64,000 nucleotides of DNA from Streptomyces litmocidini (GTDB lineage Bacteria > Actinomycetota > Actinomycetes > Streptomycetales > Streptomycetaceae): contig NZ_BMTQ01000015.1 in the NCBI RefSeq assembly GCF_014649755.1, positions 62,001 through 126,000 of the forward strand. Direction: 5' to 3'. This document shows positions 41,218 to 49,645 of this stretch, piece by piece. The notes beneath the pieces were generated by a model. The model had not been told where the DNA came from. It saw only the letters and a program-made list of their open reading frames with translations, and searched no databases. Each line of letters starts with the position of its first letter. Position 1 is the first letter of the stretch. The translations under genes were made by a program, and so were the position numbers.

Positions 41218-41556
41218 ATGGCGAACCGGGTTCACCGCCCCCGTGAGGACGCGGAGGTCGATTTCATCCTCAGGACGAGCGAGGTCCCGGTCCTCGCGTA
41301 CTTCGTCGGAACATGGCCCAAGGCGATCGAACCCAGCCGGGCCATGGACCTCGTCGTCGGTGCCGTCGCCGATGAGTACGCAGGCCGCCTGACGGCCGTC
41401 CGCATCGACATCACGCGCTGTCCGGCCGCGACCTCGCGCTACGGGATCACCGGAGCCCCGTCCTACGTCCTGCTGGAGAAGGGGCAGGCGGTGGCGCACG
41501 GCGCGGGCCCCACGAGCACCGGTGAGGTCCGGGTGTTGCTGGAGGAGCGTCTCTGA
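41218..41556 (+). CDS. Thioredoxin-fold protein lacking the CxxC motif
   Basis: The 112-residue protein has the thioredoxin pattern: VPVLAYFVGTWPKAIEPSRAMDLV, then TAVRIDITRCPAATSRYGITGAPSYVLLEKGQAV with the cis-Pro before Ser-Tyr, then GEVRVLLEERL. At the active-site position the usual WCGPC is replaced by TWPKAIEP, so it cannot be a classical dithiol oxidoreductase; the only cysteine is elsewhere. It may bind partners or act as a chaperone-like decoy. AGGAG lies 6 bases before the ATG. Confidence 0.85.
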   Translation: MANRVHRPREDAEVDFILRTSEVPVLAYFVGTWPKAIEPSRAMDLVVGAVADEYAGRLTAVRIDITRCPAATSRYGITGAPSYVLLEKGQAVAHGAGPTSTGEVRVLLEERL

Positions 41557-41703
41557 GAGCCGGGTTCCTCCGGGGGCGGCGGCGGTCCCTGCGTCTTCGG
41601 GCGCACGGGGCGTCTCGCCGGACTCCTGTTCTCCGGTCGGCCTCGTCGTCGGTGGCGTGGCGCACTGTCCTGGGTGACGGCCGGCCGGAGGGGACCCGGG
41701 GTT

Positions 41704-42249
41704 TCAAAGACGGGGCGGTACGGGGCCGCAGAGCTGGTTTCCGGGTTCTGACGGGTCGTCGCTGATCCAGAACTGGATCCAGAGTTCGGTGAACTCGGTG
41801 CGGCCGAGATAGCCGTCCCCGTCCTGATCGAGGCGGTCGAAGACATCGCCGAGGTCGATGCTCTCCCCGTGCCACGTGTCGACCAGCCGCCGGTGCTCGG
41901 CCGGGGAGATACGGCCGTCGCCGTTCTCGTCGACGGCGTCGAAGACGGCCTCGGCGGTCTCGGCGACGACCTCGCCCATCGTGGGCAGCCGGTCCACCAT
42001 GGCGAGGATCCCGTCCAGGTCGACCCTGCCGTCCCCGTCCGTGTCCACGTGCGTCGCGAGCAGGTCCCACCAGCCCAGCATGACCGCGTCCACGCGTGTG
42101 GCCAGTTCGGAACCCCGCCGCACGCGGGGCAGGCCCTTCCAGCGCTCCGCGAGGGCCTGGAAGTCGCGCCGGTCGAGATAGCCGTTGTCGTCGGCGTCGA
42201 ACGCGCGGAACATGTTGACCAGCTTGTCGCGCTGGAACCCACTTGCCAC
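41704..42249 (-). CDS. EF-hand calcium-binding protein
   Basis: The 181-residue protein has four EF-hand loops: DADDNGYLDRRDF, DTDGDGRVDLDG, DENGDGRISPAE and DQDGDGYLGRTEF, arranged like calerythrin/CalD-type actinobacterial calcium sensors. It should bind Ca2+ reversibly in the cytoplasm and act as a buffer or sensor. The GTG at 42249 is preferred (GGAAGG about 7 bases upstream); the frame opens to 42378 with unlikely sequence. The protein lacks a signal peptide. It sits between the thioredoxin-fold gene and a GCS2 ligase gene, without evident functional connection. Confidence 0.93.
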   Translation of the reverse strand: MASGFQRDKLVNMFRAFDADDNGYLDRRDFQALAERWKGLPRVRRGSELATRVDAVMLGWWDLLATHVDTDGDGRVDLDGILAMVDRLPTMGEVVAETAEAVFDAVDENGDGRISPAEHRRLVDTWHGESIDLGDVFDRLDQDGDGYLGRTEFTELWIQFWISDDPSEPGNQLCGPVPPRL

Positions 42250-42435
42250 TGGCGGCCCTTCCGTCGGGGAGTCCGCCGCGATCCTGCCCCCGAGGAGCCG
42301 CGCCCCAACGGCGCCCGGTGACGCGAAAGGGCGTGCGCCGCACGCCGCACGCGTCCCCGTCGTCCCGCACGCCCTCACGCGGGTCGGCGGCCGAACCCGC
42401 AGCCGGCGGTCCTGGTGGGACCCGGCCCCCGCCGG

Positions 42436-43914
42436 TCACTCCACCGGCCAGGTGTGGGCCGGGGCGTTGAGGTGCATGAAGTCGATGTACTGGCCGGTCA
42501 TGCGGCGCAGGGCCGTGGGCCGGTCGAGGTGGGCGATGTCGTGGAGGTGGTGGAACGTCTCCGCCTGCCACACCGCGCCGTTGCGGGCCGCCACGCAGCG
42601 CTGCTCGATGATGCCGAGCAGCGGTTCGCGCCACCGCGCGTCCAGCCCCAGGGCCTCCAGGCCCCGGTGGGCGAGCGGAAGGAGGCGGCGCAGGACCAGT
42701 TCGGTAACGGGCACCTGGCCCGTGCCGGGCCAGAAGAGTTCGGCGTCGATGCCGCGCCGTGCGGCCGTGTGCAGGTTCTCCTCGGCGGCCGCGAACGACA
42801 TCCGGGTCCACACCGGCCGCCCCTCGTCGACCAGGGCGCGGACGAGACCGTAGTAGAAGGCGCCGTTCGACATCACGTCGGCCACGGTCGGCCCGGCGGG
42901 CAGCACCCGGTTCTCGACGCGGAGGTGCGGGACCCCGTCGACGACCGCGTAGACGGGACGGTTCCAGCGGTAGACCGTGCCGTTATGCAGGGTGAGTTCG
43001 GCCAGGTGCGGGATCTCGCCGCGGTCGAGGGCCTCCTCGGGGTCCTCGTCCTCGCAGAGCGGCAGGAGCGCCGGGAAGTAGCGGGTGTTCTCCTCGAAGA
43101 GGTCGAAGACGCTGGTGATCCAGCGTTCGCCGAACCACACGCGGGGCCGCACCCCCTGGGCCTTGATCTCGTCCGGCCGGGTGTCCGTGGTCTGCTCGAA
43201 CAGCGGGATGCGGGTCTCGCTCCACAGCTCCTTGCCGAAGAGGAAGGGCGAGTTCGCGGCCAGCGCGACCTGGACGCCCGCGATGGCCTGGGCGGCGTTC
43301 CAGTACGCGGCGAACTGTTCGGGTGCGACCTGGAGGTGGAACTGGGTGCTGGTGCAGGCCGCTTCGGGCGTGATGGTGTCCGCGTAGGTCCGCAGCCGTT
43401 CCACCCCGTCGATCTCGATGAGGAGGTCCTCGCCCCGTGCCGCGAAGATCTGGTCGTTGAGGAGGTGGTAGCGCGGGTTCTCGGACAGCGCGCCGCGGTT
43501 CACGTCCTGGCGCTCCAGGGTCGGGAGGGTTCCGATCATGACCAGGTGCGCGCCGATGGCGGCGGCCCTCTCCTCGGCGTGGTTCAGGGCGTTCCGGATC
43601 TCGCCCTCCCACGTGTCGGGGCCGCCCTCGGTGAGACGGCGGGGCGGGATGTTGATCTCCAGGTTGAACCGTCCCAGCTCGCTCGACCAGGCCGGGTCGG
43701 CGATGGCTTCCAGGACCTCCGAGCCGCGCATGGCGGGCCTGGCGGTCCGGTCGACGAGGTTCAGCTCGATCTCGAGGCCGACCCGCGGCCAGTCCGCGTC
43801 GAAGCGCGCCTCGCGCAGCATCCGGGCGAGGACATCGAGGGAGGCGCGCGTCCTGTCGCGGAAGCGGCGGCGGTCCTCACGTGTGAAGGTCAGTGCCGGG
43901 ACGTCACGTCCCAT
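42436..43914 (-). CDS. GCS2-type glutamate-cysteine-ligase family protein
   Basis: The 492-residue protein carries GLEIELNLV at residues 46-54 (binding the substrate and metal), LGRFNLEINIPPR, TSTQFHLQVAPEQFAAYWN and LAANSPFLFGKELW, as in GCS2/YbdK-related proteins of about 490 residues. It is longer than YbdK and belongs to a group annotated as glutamate--cysteine ligase in actinobacteria; mycothiol producers do not need glutathione, so the real product is uncertain. GGGAGGATCCG precedes the ATG. It is a second GCS2-fold gene in the window besides 8117-9247. Confidence 0.88.
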   Translation of the reverse strand: MGRDVPALTFTREDRRRFRDRTRASLDVLARMLREARFDADWPRVGLEIELNLVDRTARPAMRGSEVLEAIADPAWSSELGRFNLEINIPPRRLTEGGPDTWEGEIRNALNHAEERAAAIGAHLVMIGTLPTLERQDVNRGALSENPRYHLLNDQIFAARGEDLLIEIDGVERLRTYADTITPEAACTSTQFHLQVAPEQFAAYWNAAQAIAGVQVALAANSPFLFGKELWSETRIPLFEQTTDTRPDEIKAQGVRPRVWFGERWITSVFDLFEENTRYFPALLPLCEDEDPEEALDRGEIPHLAELTLHNGTVYRWNRPVYAVVDGVPHLRVENRVLPAGPTVADVMSNGAFYYGLVRALVDEGRPVWTRMSFAAAEENLHTAARRGIDAELFWPGTGQVPVTELVLRRLLPLAHRGLEALGLDARWREPLLGIIEQRCVAARNGAVWQAETFHHLHDIAHLDRPTALRRMTGQYIDFMHLNAPAHTWPVE

Positions 43915-44306
43915 CGGATCCTCCCGGGGCTCGACGGCGCGGATCCTCCTTCCTTCAGCGTGCCACCAGGAGGCGGGCTGCGCCCGGCGCGGGCCGTCCC
44001 TCCCCGGCGGGGCGGAAAGCCCGGGTGGGGGCCTGGCGCCGCCGGCGCCCCGCCGAATTTCCGGACCGTCCCCGGCGAGGGCGTGCGGCCTCGATCACGG
44101 CGGGTGCCGCCCGGCGCCCTGCGGCCGGGGCCCGACGGACGGAGACTGGAGGACGGGGAGCGGTCGAGCGGGCGGGCGGGGTTTCCGCGTGGCGGCACGA
44201 GACGTTTCCCGCGTCTTCACGCGGAACACCTTCCAGGTTGACATGCCCACTCCTAACCTGCCGCTTGCACCGCTCCCGTAGTCATCACCCTCAACCGGAG
44301 GTAGCC
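43915..44306. other. Divergent promoter region
   Basis: No gene is supported between the divergent ligase and phosphoesterase genes. No clear operator palindrome is seen; GTTGACA near 44237 could be a -35 element for the phosphoesterase operon, but no matching -10 at proper spacing was found. Confidence 0.4.
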
Positions 44307-45188
44307 GTGTCCGGCGCGCCCAGGAAACGCCGCACCGCCCTTCTGTCCGCCCTCGGTCTCGCGGCCACGTCGATCGGCCTGTGGGCCGGTTTCGGCGGCA
44401 CGTCGCAGGCCCAGGCGGCGGCGACCGTCCCCACACCCGACCACGTGGTCGTCGTGGTCTTCGAGAACCACGCCTACAGCCAGATCATCGGCAGCTCCAG
44501 CGCCCCGTACATCAACTCGTTGAAGAGCGGAGGCGCCAACCTCACCCAGTCGTACGCCGAGACCCACCCCAGCCAGCCCAACTACTTCGCGCTGTTCTCG
44601 GGCTCCACCCAGGGCATCACGGACGACTCCTGCTACACGCCGGGCTTCTCCTCCGCGCCGAACCTGGCCTCCGAGCTGATCGCCGCGGGCAAGACCTGGA
44701 AGAGCTACAACGAGACGCTGCCCAGCCAGGGATCGACCACGTGCAGCAGCGGCACCTACGCGCGGAAGCACAACCCGTGGTTCGGCTTCTCGAACGTCCC
44801 GACCTCGTCGGCGTACACCATGGCGCAGTTCCCCACCGACTACACCACGCTGCCGCAGGTGTCGTTCGTGATCCCGAACCTGTGCAGCGACATGCACGAC
44901 TGCTCCGTCAGCACCGGTGACACCTGGCTGAAGAACAAGCTGGGCGCCTACGCGACCTGGGCGAAGACCCACAACAGCCTGCTCGTCGTCACCTTCGACG
45001 AGGACAACCGGCTCGCCGGCAACAAGATCGCGACCGTCCTCTACGGCCAGCAGGTGGTCCCGGGCTCGACGTCCTCGACCACGTACAACCACTACGACCT
45101 GCTGCGCACGATCGAGGACATGTACGGCACCGCGCACGCCGGCCAGGCCGCCAACGCGACCCCGATCACCGGCATCTGGACGCCGTGA
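44307..45188 (+). CDS. Secreted phosphoesterase (acid phosphatase/phospholipase C-like)
   Basis: The 293-residue protein has a signal peptide (RKRRTALLSALGLAATSIGLWAGF, cleavage near residue 36, possibly Tat-like with RKRR) and the phosphoesterase pattern: DHVVVVVFENHAYSQIIG (metal Glu-Asn), SQPNYFALFSGST, and LLVVTFDEDNR near the end. It fits the AcpA-like branch of the alkaline-phosphatase superfamily. Substrates are phosphate mono- or diesters outside the cell. The GTG at 44307 has GGAGG 5 bases upstream. An MFS transporter starts one base after its stop, so the two are probably one operon. Confidence 0.9.
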   Translation: MSGAPRKRRTALLSALGLAATSIGLWAGFGGTSQAQAAATVPTPDHVVVVVFENHAYSQIIGSSSAPYINSLKSGGANLTQSYAETHPSQPNYFALFSGSTQGITDDSCYTPGFSSAPNLASELIAAGKTWKSYNETLPSQGSTTCSSGTYARKHNPWFGFSNVPTSSAYTMAQFPTDYTTLPQVSFVIPNLCSDMHDCSVSTGDTWLKNKLGAYATWAKTHNSLLVVTFDEDNRLAGNKIATVLYGQQVVPGSTSSTTYNHYDLLRTIEDMYGTAHAGQAANATPITGIWTP

Positions 45189-45189
45189 C

Positions 45190-46500
45190 GTGTACGTAGC
45201 GGACAGTCGCAGCACCCCCGCGACGGCCGCGACGGCCGCCGCCCGGGACCTCGGTCCCGGGCGGCGCGCCGCCGTCGCGCCGACCGTGCTCGCGCTCGGC
45301 ACGGTCAGCCTCGTCACGGACGTGTCCTCGGAGATGGTCACGGCCGTGCTGCCGCTCTACCTGGTCGCCGGCCTCGGCCTGTCACCGCTCGGCTTCGGTC
45401 TCCTCGACGGTGTGTACAACGGTTTCAGCGCGCTCGTCCGGCTCGTCGGCGGCCATCTCGCCGACCGGGGCGGCCGGCACAAGACGGTGGCGGCGCTCGG
45501 CTACGGCCTCTCCGCGCTGTGCAAGCCCCTCCTCCTGATGGCGGGTTCGCTGCCGCTGATCGGCGCCGTGCTGGCCGCCGACCGCACCGGGAAGGGGCTG
45601 CGGACCGCGCCGCGCGACGCGCTGATCTCGCTCGCGTCGCCGGAGGAGTCGCGCGGCCGTGCCTTCGGGGTGCACCGGGCGATGGACACCGCGGGTGCCC
45701 TGATCGGCCCCCTGGTCGCCTTCCTGATCCTCCGGCAGGCGGCGGAGGGTTACGACGCCGTGTTCACGGTCAGCTTCTGCGTGGCCGCGATCGGCGTGCT
45801 CGTCCTGCTGCTCTTCGTGCCGTCGCGTCCCCGGCCCCTGACCGTGCCGCCGGAAGGCGCGCCACGCGCCTCGCTCAAGGCCGCGCTCGGTCTGCTCCGG
45901 GTTCCCGACGTGCGCCGACTGACCCTGACCGCACTGCTGCTGGGGCTCGCCACGGTCAGCGACTCGTTCGTCTACCTGCTGCTGCAGCGGCGGCTCGGCG
46001 TCACCGACCACTGGTTCGCCCTGCTGCCGCTCGGCACCGCCGCCGCCTTCCTGCTGCTCGCCGTGCCCCTGGGCCGGCTCGCCGACCGGGTCGGTCGCCG
46101 ACGGGTGTTCCTCGGCGGCCACGGCGCCCTGCTGCTCGTGTACGGGGCGCTGCTCAGCGGCTGGCAGAGCCCGGCCCTCCCCTTTCTGGTCCTGGCGCTG
46201 CACGGCGGGTTCTACGCGGCGACCGACGGCGTCCTGATGGCCGCCGCGGCCGGTTGCGTACCGGCCGCACTCCGTTCTTCGGGGCTCGCGTTGGTCCAGA
46301 CGGGGCAGGCGCTCGCCCGGTTCGGCTGCTCGATCGCGTTCGGTGCGGCCTGGACCGCGTGGGGCGACCGCTGGGCGCTCGGGGCGGCGACCGCCGTGCT
46401 CGCGGTGTGCGCGGCGGCGGCGTTCGTGCTGCGGCCCACGACCCCGGGCGCCGCCGCGGCCCCGACCACCGGCACGGTTTCGGAGGAATCACCCGCATGA
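45190..46500 (+). CDS. MFS transporter
   Basis: The 436-residue protein has 12 predicted transmembrane helices and the MFS loop motif GGHLADRGGRHKTV between helices 2 and 3, repeated as GRLADRVGRRRVF in the second half. DRTGKGLRTAPRDALI is typical of a subgroup of drug/solute exporters. It starts at a GTG one base after the phosphoesterase stop and its own stop overlaps the next gene by 4 bases (ATGA). The substrate cannot be deduced; the pairing with a secreted phosphatase might suggest uptake or export of a product of phosphoester cleavage (inference). Confidence 0.92.
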   Translation: MYVADSRSTPATAATAAARDLGPGRRAAVAPTVLALGTVSLVTDVSSEMVTAVLPLYLVAGLGLSPLGFGLLDGVYNGFSALVRLVGGHLADRGGRHKTVAALGYGLSALCKPLLLMAGSLPLIGAVLAADRTGKGLRTAPRDALISLASPEESRGRAFGVHRAMDTAGALIGPLVAFLILRQAAEGYDAVFTVSFCVAAIGVLVLLLFVPSRPRPLTVPPEGAPRASLKAALGLLRVPDVRRLTLTALLLGLATVSDSFVYLLLQRRLGVTDHWFALLPLGTAAAFLLLAVPLGRLADRVGRRRVFLGGHGALLLVYGALLSGWQSPALPFLVLALHGGFYAATDGVLMAAAAGCVPAALRSSGLALVQTGQALARFGCSIAFGAAWTAWGDRWALGAATAVLAVCAAAAFVLRPTTPGAAAAPTTGTVSEESPA

Positions 46501-47522
46501 CCTTGCGCAACAGACTGTTCGTCCTGTTCGCGGCGATCGTCGTGCTCGGCGGTGTGGCCGCCGCGTCGCTGCTGCACGCGGCCGACCGGGCCGGCGAGAA
46601 GGACCGTCCGCGGGCGGGCGGCCCCGCGATCGTGCCCGGACGGGTCTCGCTCGCGAGCGGTGCCGACCGCCGGATCGTCTTCCGCAACATGGCCTGGGGT
46701 CCGCACCGCGACGAGCTGGTCACCGTGCCGGCCGACGCCCCCGCCGGCCGGCGGACCGCGTCGGGGGTGAGGTGCCTGCGGTTCCACGCGTCCGGCGGCA
46801 CCGGCATCTGTCTGCAGGCCGTACGCGGAGCGGTGGAGGACAGCTACCGGGCGGTCGTCGTCGGCCCGGCTCTCCAGGAGCGGGCCCACTACCCGCTGCC
46901 CGGCGTCCCGACCCGGGCCCGGGTCTCCCCGTCGGGCCGGCTGGTGGCGTGGACGGTGTTCGTCGGCGGCGACTCGTACGCGAGCGCGAGCTTCTCCACC
47001 CGCACCGCGGTCCTGGACACCTCGACGGGCCGGCTCACCGCCTCCCTGGAGGAGTTCCGTGTGGTGAAGGACGGCAAGGAGCACCGTGCCGCCGACACCA
47101 ACTTCTGGGGCGTCACCTTCTCCCGCGACGACCGGCACTTCTACGCGACCATGGCGACCGGCGGCCGGACCTATCTGGTGCGCGGCGACCTGACGGCCCG
47201 TACCGTCACCACGCTCCACCAGAACGTCGAGTGCCCCTCGCTCTCCCCCGACGAGACCCGGGTCGTCTACAAGAAGCGCGTCGCGGGCGCCCCCGCCGAC
47301 GCGCCCTGGCACGAGTACGTCCTCGACCTCACCACCCTGCGGGAGACCGCGCTCGCCGAGCCCCGCAGCGTCGACGACCAGGCCGTCTGGCTCGACGACC
47401 ACACGGTCTCCTACTCGCTGCCGGGCGACTACGGCGCCGACCTCTACACCGTCCCGGCCGACGGCTCGGGCGCCCCGAAACGCCTGCTGACGGCGGCACT
47501 GGCACCGGCGTTCCTCAAGTAA
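46497..47522 (+). CDS. Membrane-anchored TolB/WD40-like beta-propeller protein
   Basis: The 341-residue protein starts with a signal anchor (RNRLFVLFAAIVVLGGVAAASLLHAA) and then shows repeated propeller-like strands: ARVSPSGRLVAWTVFVGG, VTFSRDDRHFYATMATGG, CPSLSPDETRVVYKK and AVWLDDHTVSYSLPG, each with the SPDG/LAY-type pattern of TolB/WD40-like repeats. It lies outside the membrane and probably binds a partner or polymer. The ATG overlaps the MFS stop (ATGA), so it is the third gene of the phosphoesterase operon. Its gene converges on the reverse-strand desaturase gene. Confidence 0.83.
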   Translation: MTLRNRLFVLFAAIVVLGGVAAASLLHAADRAGEKDRPRAGGPAIVPGRVSLASGADRRIVFRNMAWGPHRDELVTVPADAPAGRRTASGVRCLRFHASGGTGICLQAVRGAVEDSYRAVVVGPALQERAHYPLPGVPTRARVSPSGRLVAWTVFVGGDSYASASFSTRTAVLDTSTGRLTASLEEFRVVKDGKEHRAADTNFWGVTFSRDDRHFYATMATGGRTYLVRGDLTARTVTTLHQNVECPSLSPDETRVVYKKRVAGAPADAPWHEYVLDLTTLRETALAEPRSVDDQAVWLDDHTVSYSLPGDYGADLYTVPADGSGAPKRLLTAALAPAFLK

Positions 47523-47553
47523 CGGGACGCGGGCGCACGGGCCCGGGGCCGTC

Positions 47554-49137
47554 TCAGCGGTGTCGCGACCGGAAGGAGCGGAGCGTGCCGAGGGCCGCGC
47601 GGGCCGCGTTGGCGCCGGGGGCGCCGTGGACGCCCCCGCCGGGGTGGGCGCTGGCGGAGGCGAGGTACAGGCCGCGGACCGGTGTCCCGGGACGGCCGCT
47701 GCCGGGGAACGGGCGCAGGACGAGCTGCTGATGGAGCGCGGTGGTGCCCTGATTGACGGCGCCGCCGACGAGCGCGGGATTCAGGAGCTCCAGGTCCGGG
47801 GGCGCCAGGACGCGACGGGCCACGATCGTGTCCCGGAAGCCCGGCGCCAGACGCTCCACACCCGCTTCGACCCGTGCGGCGAACGCCTCCTTCTCCCGCT
47901 CGTCCCAGCGGCCCTCCAGGCCGTCCTCGCCCGCGTCCGCCCGGACGGACTGCGGCACGTGCGTGTAGCCCCACGCCGACTCGGTACCCGCCGGGGAGCG
48001 GTCCGGATCCGCCGTGGTCATCTGTCCGAGGACGGTGAAGGGGACGTCCGGCAGCCGTCCCGTGGCCAGCTGGGCGGCGAAGCGGGTGAGCGCGTCGACC
48101 CCGTCGGCGACGTGGACGGTCCCGGCCTCCCGGGCTCCGGCGAAGCTCCACGGGATCGGGCGGGACAGCGCCCAGTCCACCTTGAACGTCGCGAAGTCCC
48201 ACTGGAACCGGCGCAGATCGGCGCGGACCGGCGCGGGCAGGTGCCGCTCGTCCACGAGCCGCCCGTACAGGACGGGCGCGGGGACGTCGGCGAGGACCGC
48301 CCGTCGTGCGGGGAACCACGCCCCGTCCGCCGTGCGCACGCCGACCGCGCGGCCCTCCCGTACCGACACCTCCGTGGCCGTACGGCCGCAGCGCACCTCA
48401 CCGCCCCGCGCGTACAGGCGGGACACGAGGGCGTCGGTGAGGCCGGCCGCGCCGCCCGCCGGCACCGGGAACCCCTCGTCCTGGCCGAGCATGCACATCA
48501 GCCATCCGAAGCCGCCGCCGAGGGCGGACTCCGGACCGAGGTCGGCGTGCAGGGCGTTCCCCGTGACGAGCAGCCGTCCGCCCTCGCCCGCGAAGTGTTC
48601 CTCGCCGAAGCGGCGGGCGGGCAGCAGCATGGTCCTCAGGAGCCGGAGGACGTCCCGCGGCGCGTGCCCGGCCACGAGCCCGAGGCCGTTCCGGACCGGT
48701 GGGAAGGGGGTGAACAGGGCGCCGACGAGATCGTCGCGGTACTCGCTCCACCAGCGGTGGAGGCTTTCCCAGGCGGCGCCGTCGCCCGGCGCGAACGCGT
48801 CCAGCGAGGCGGCCGTGCGGTCGAGGTCGCGGCTGAGGAGGGCTCCCCCGCCGTCGGGCAGGGGGTGGGCCACGACGTGCGGCGCGTGGCGCCAGCGCAG
48901 ACCGTGGCGGTCGAGTCCGAGGCCCCGTACGACGGGAGAGGCCGCCGCGAGCGGGTAGAAGGCGCTGAACAGGTCGTGGACGTAGTCGGGGTGGACGCCC
49001 CGGTCGCTCCGTACCGCGCCGCCGGGCACCTCCCGCGCCTCCAGGACGACGACGTGCCAGCCGGCGTCCGCGAGGAGGTTGGCCGCCACCAGCCCGTTGG
49101 GGCCGGCGCCGATGACCACCGCGTCCGGCGCCGTCAT
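47554..49137 (-). CDS. FAD-dependent oxidoreductase of the phytoene-desaturase/carotenoid isomerase type
   Basis: The 527-residue protein begins DAVVIGAGPNGLVAANLLADAGWHVVVLEA, the classic dinucleotide-binding start, with GGAVRSD for the second motif and a C-terminal GLYLASASAHPGGGVHGAPGANAARAAL, as in CrtI/CrtISO/RetSat-like amine-oxidase-fold enzymes. It likely acts on a hydrophobic polyene or quinone-like substrate. Its ATG overlaps the SRPBCC stop by 4 bases, forming the last gene of an SDR-SRPBCC-desaturase operon. No crtE or crtB gene is visible, so the pathway is not a complete carotenoid cluster here. Confidence 0.9.
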   Translation of the reverse strand: MTAPDAVVIGAGPNGLVAANLLADAGWHVVVLEAREVPGGAVRSDRGVHPDYVHDLFSAFYPLAAASPVVRGLGLDRHGLRWRHAPHVVAHPLPDGGGALLSRDLDRTAASLDAFAPGDGAAWESLHRWWSEYRDDLVGALFTPFPPVRNGLGLVAGHAPRDVLRLLRTMLLPARRFGEEHFAGEGGRLLVTGNALHADLGPESALGGGFGWLMCMLGQDEGFPVPAGGAAGLTDALVSRLYARGGEVRCGRTATEVSVREGRAVGVRTADGAWFPARRAVLADVPAPVLYGRLVDERHLPAPVRADLRRFQWDFATFKVDWALSRPIPWSFAGAREAGTVHVADGVDALTRFAAQLATGRLPDVPFTVLGQMTTADPDRSPAGTESAWGYTHVPQSVRADAGEDGLEGRWDEREKEAFAARVEAGVERLAPGFRDTIVARRVLAPPDLELLNPALVGGAVNQGTTALHQQLVLRPFPGSGRPGTPVRGLYLASASAHPGGGVHGAPGANAARAALGTLRSFRSRHR

Positions 49138-49640
49138 GACCGGTCCCGGGCGCCGTCCCCGGAGCCCGGGGAGGGGCGGGCGTCGTCGGAGGCGCCGGCG
49201 CGCGAGCGGGCCCGTGCGGAGAAGACGGCCTTCTCCATCCGGGCCAGCAGGTGCCGGTGCCGCCAGCGCAGGACCAGGTCGGCTCCCGAGTTGTGCCAGC
49301 GGGCCGCGGGTCCCCTGAGCGGATGCTCGTCGACGAGGACCAGGGTCCGGCTGCCCCAGGGCTCGACGAGGAAGGAGATCCGGGCGGAACCGAGATGCGT
49401 GACCGCCTCCAGTTCGAGCCGGCGGATCGGCTCGCACCGTCGCGAGATCGTCCGCCCGCGGTACGTCCACGGACCCAGCTTCAGGGCGTATCCGAGTTCG
49501 GCGTCCACGGCGGGCCAGTGGTCGTCCCGCTCCCACGAATCGTGGGCGCCGACCACCCAGCGCGCGTACCGCTGCCCGTCGCTGAGCACCTCCCAGACCT
49601 CCTCGGGCGTCGCATCGAGAACCCGGTTCCACTGCGCCAC
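49134..49640 (-). CDS. SRPBCC-fold (START-like) protein
   Basis: The 168-residue protein has the START/Bet v 1 pattern: AQWNRVLDATPEEVWEVLSDGQRYARWVVG at the start and WGSRTLVLVDEHPLRG in the middle, with a long C-terminal helix (LLARMEKAVF) closing the pocket. It binds a small hydrophobic compound or serves as a cyclase. The GTG at 49640 is preceded by GGAGGAG; the frame opens much further upstream. It is the middle gene of the SDR-SRPBCC-desaturase operon, with its stop overlapping the next start. Confidence 0.85.
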   Translation of the reverse strand: MAQWNRVLDATPEEVWEVLSDGQRYARWVVGAHDSWERDDHWPAVDAELGYALKLGPWTYRGRTISRRCEPIRRLELEAVTHLGSARISFLVEPWGSRTLVLVDEHPLRGPAARWHNSGADLVLRWRHRHLLARMEKAVFSARARSRAGASDDARPSPGSGDGARDRS

Positions 49641-49645
49641 ATTCC

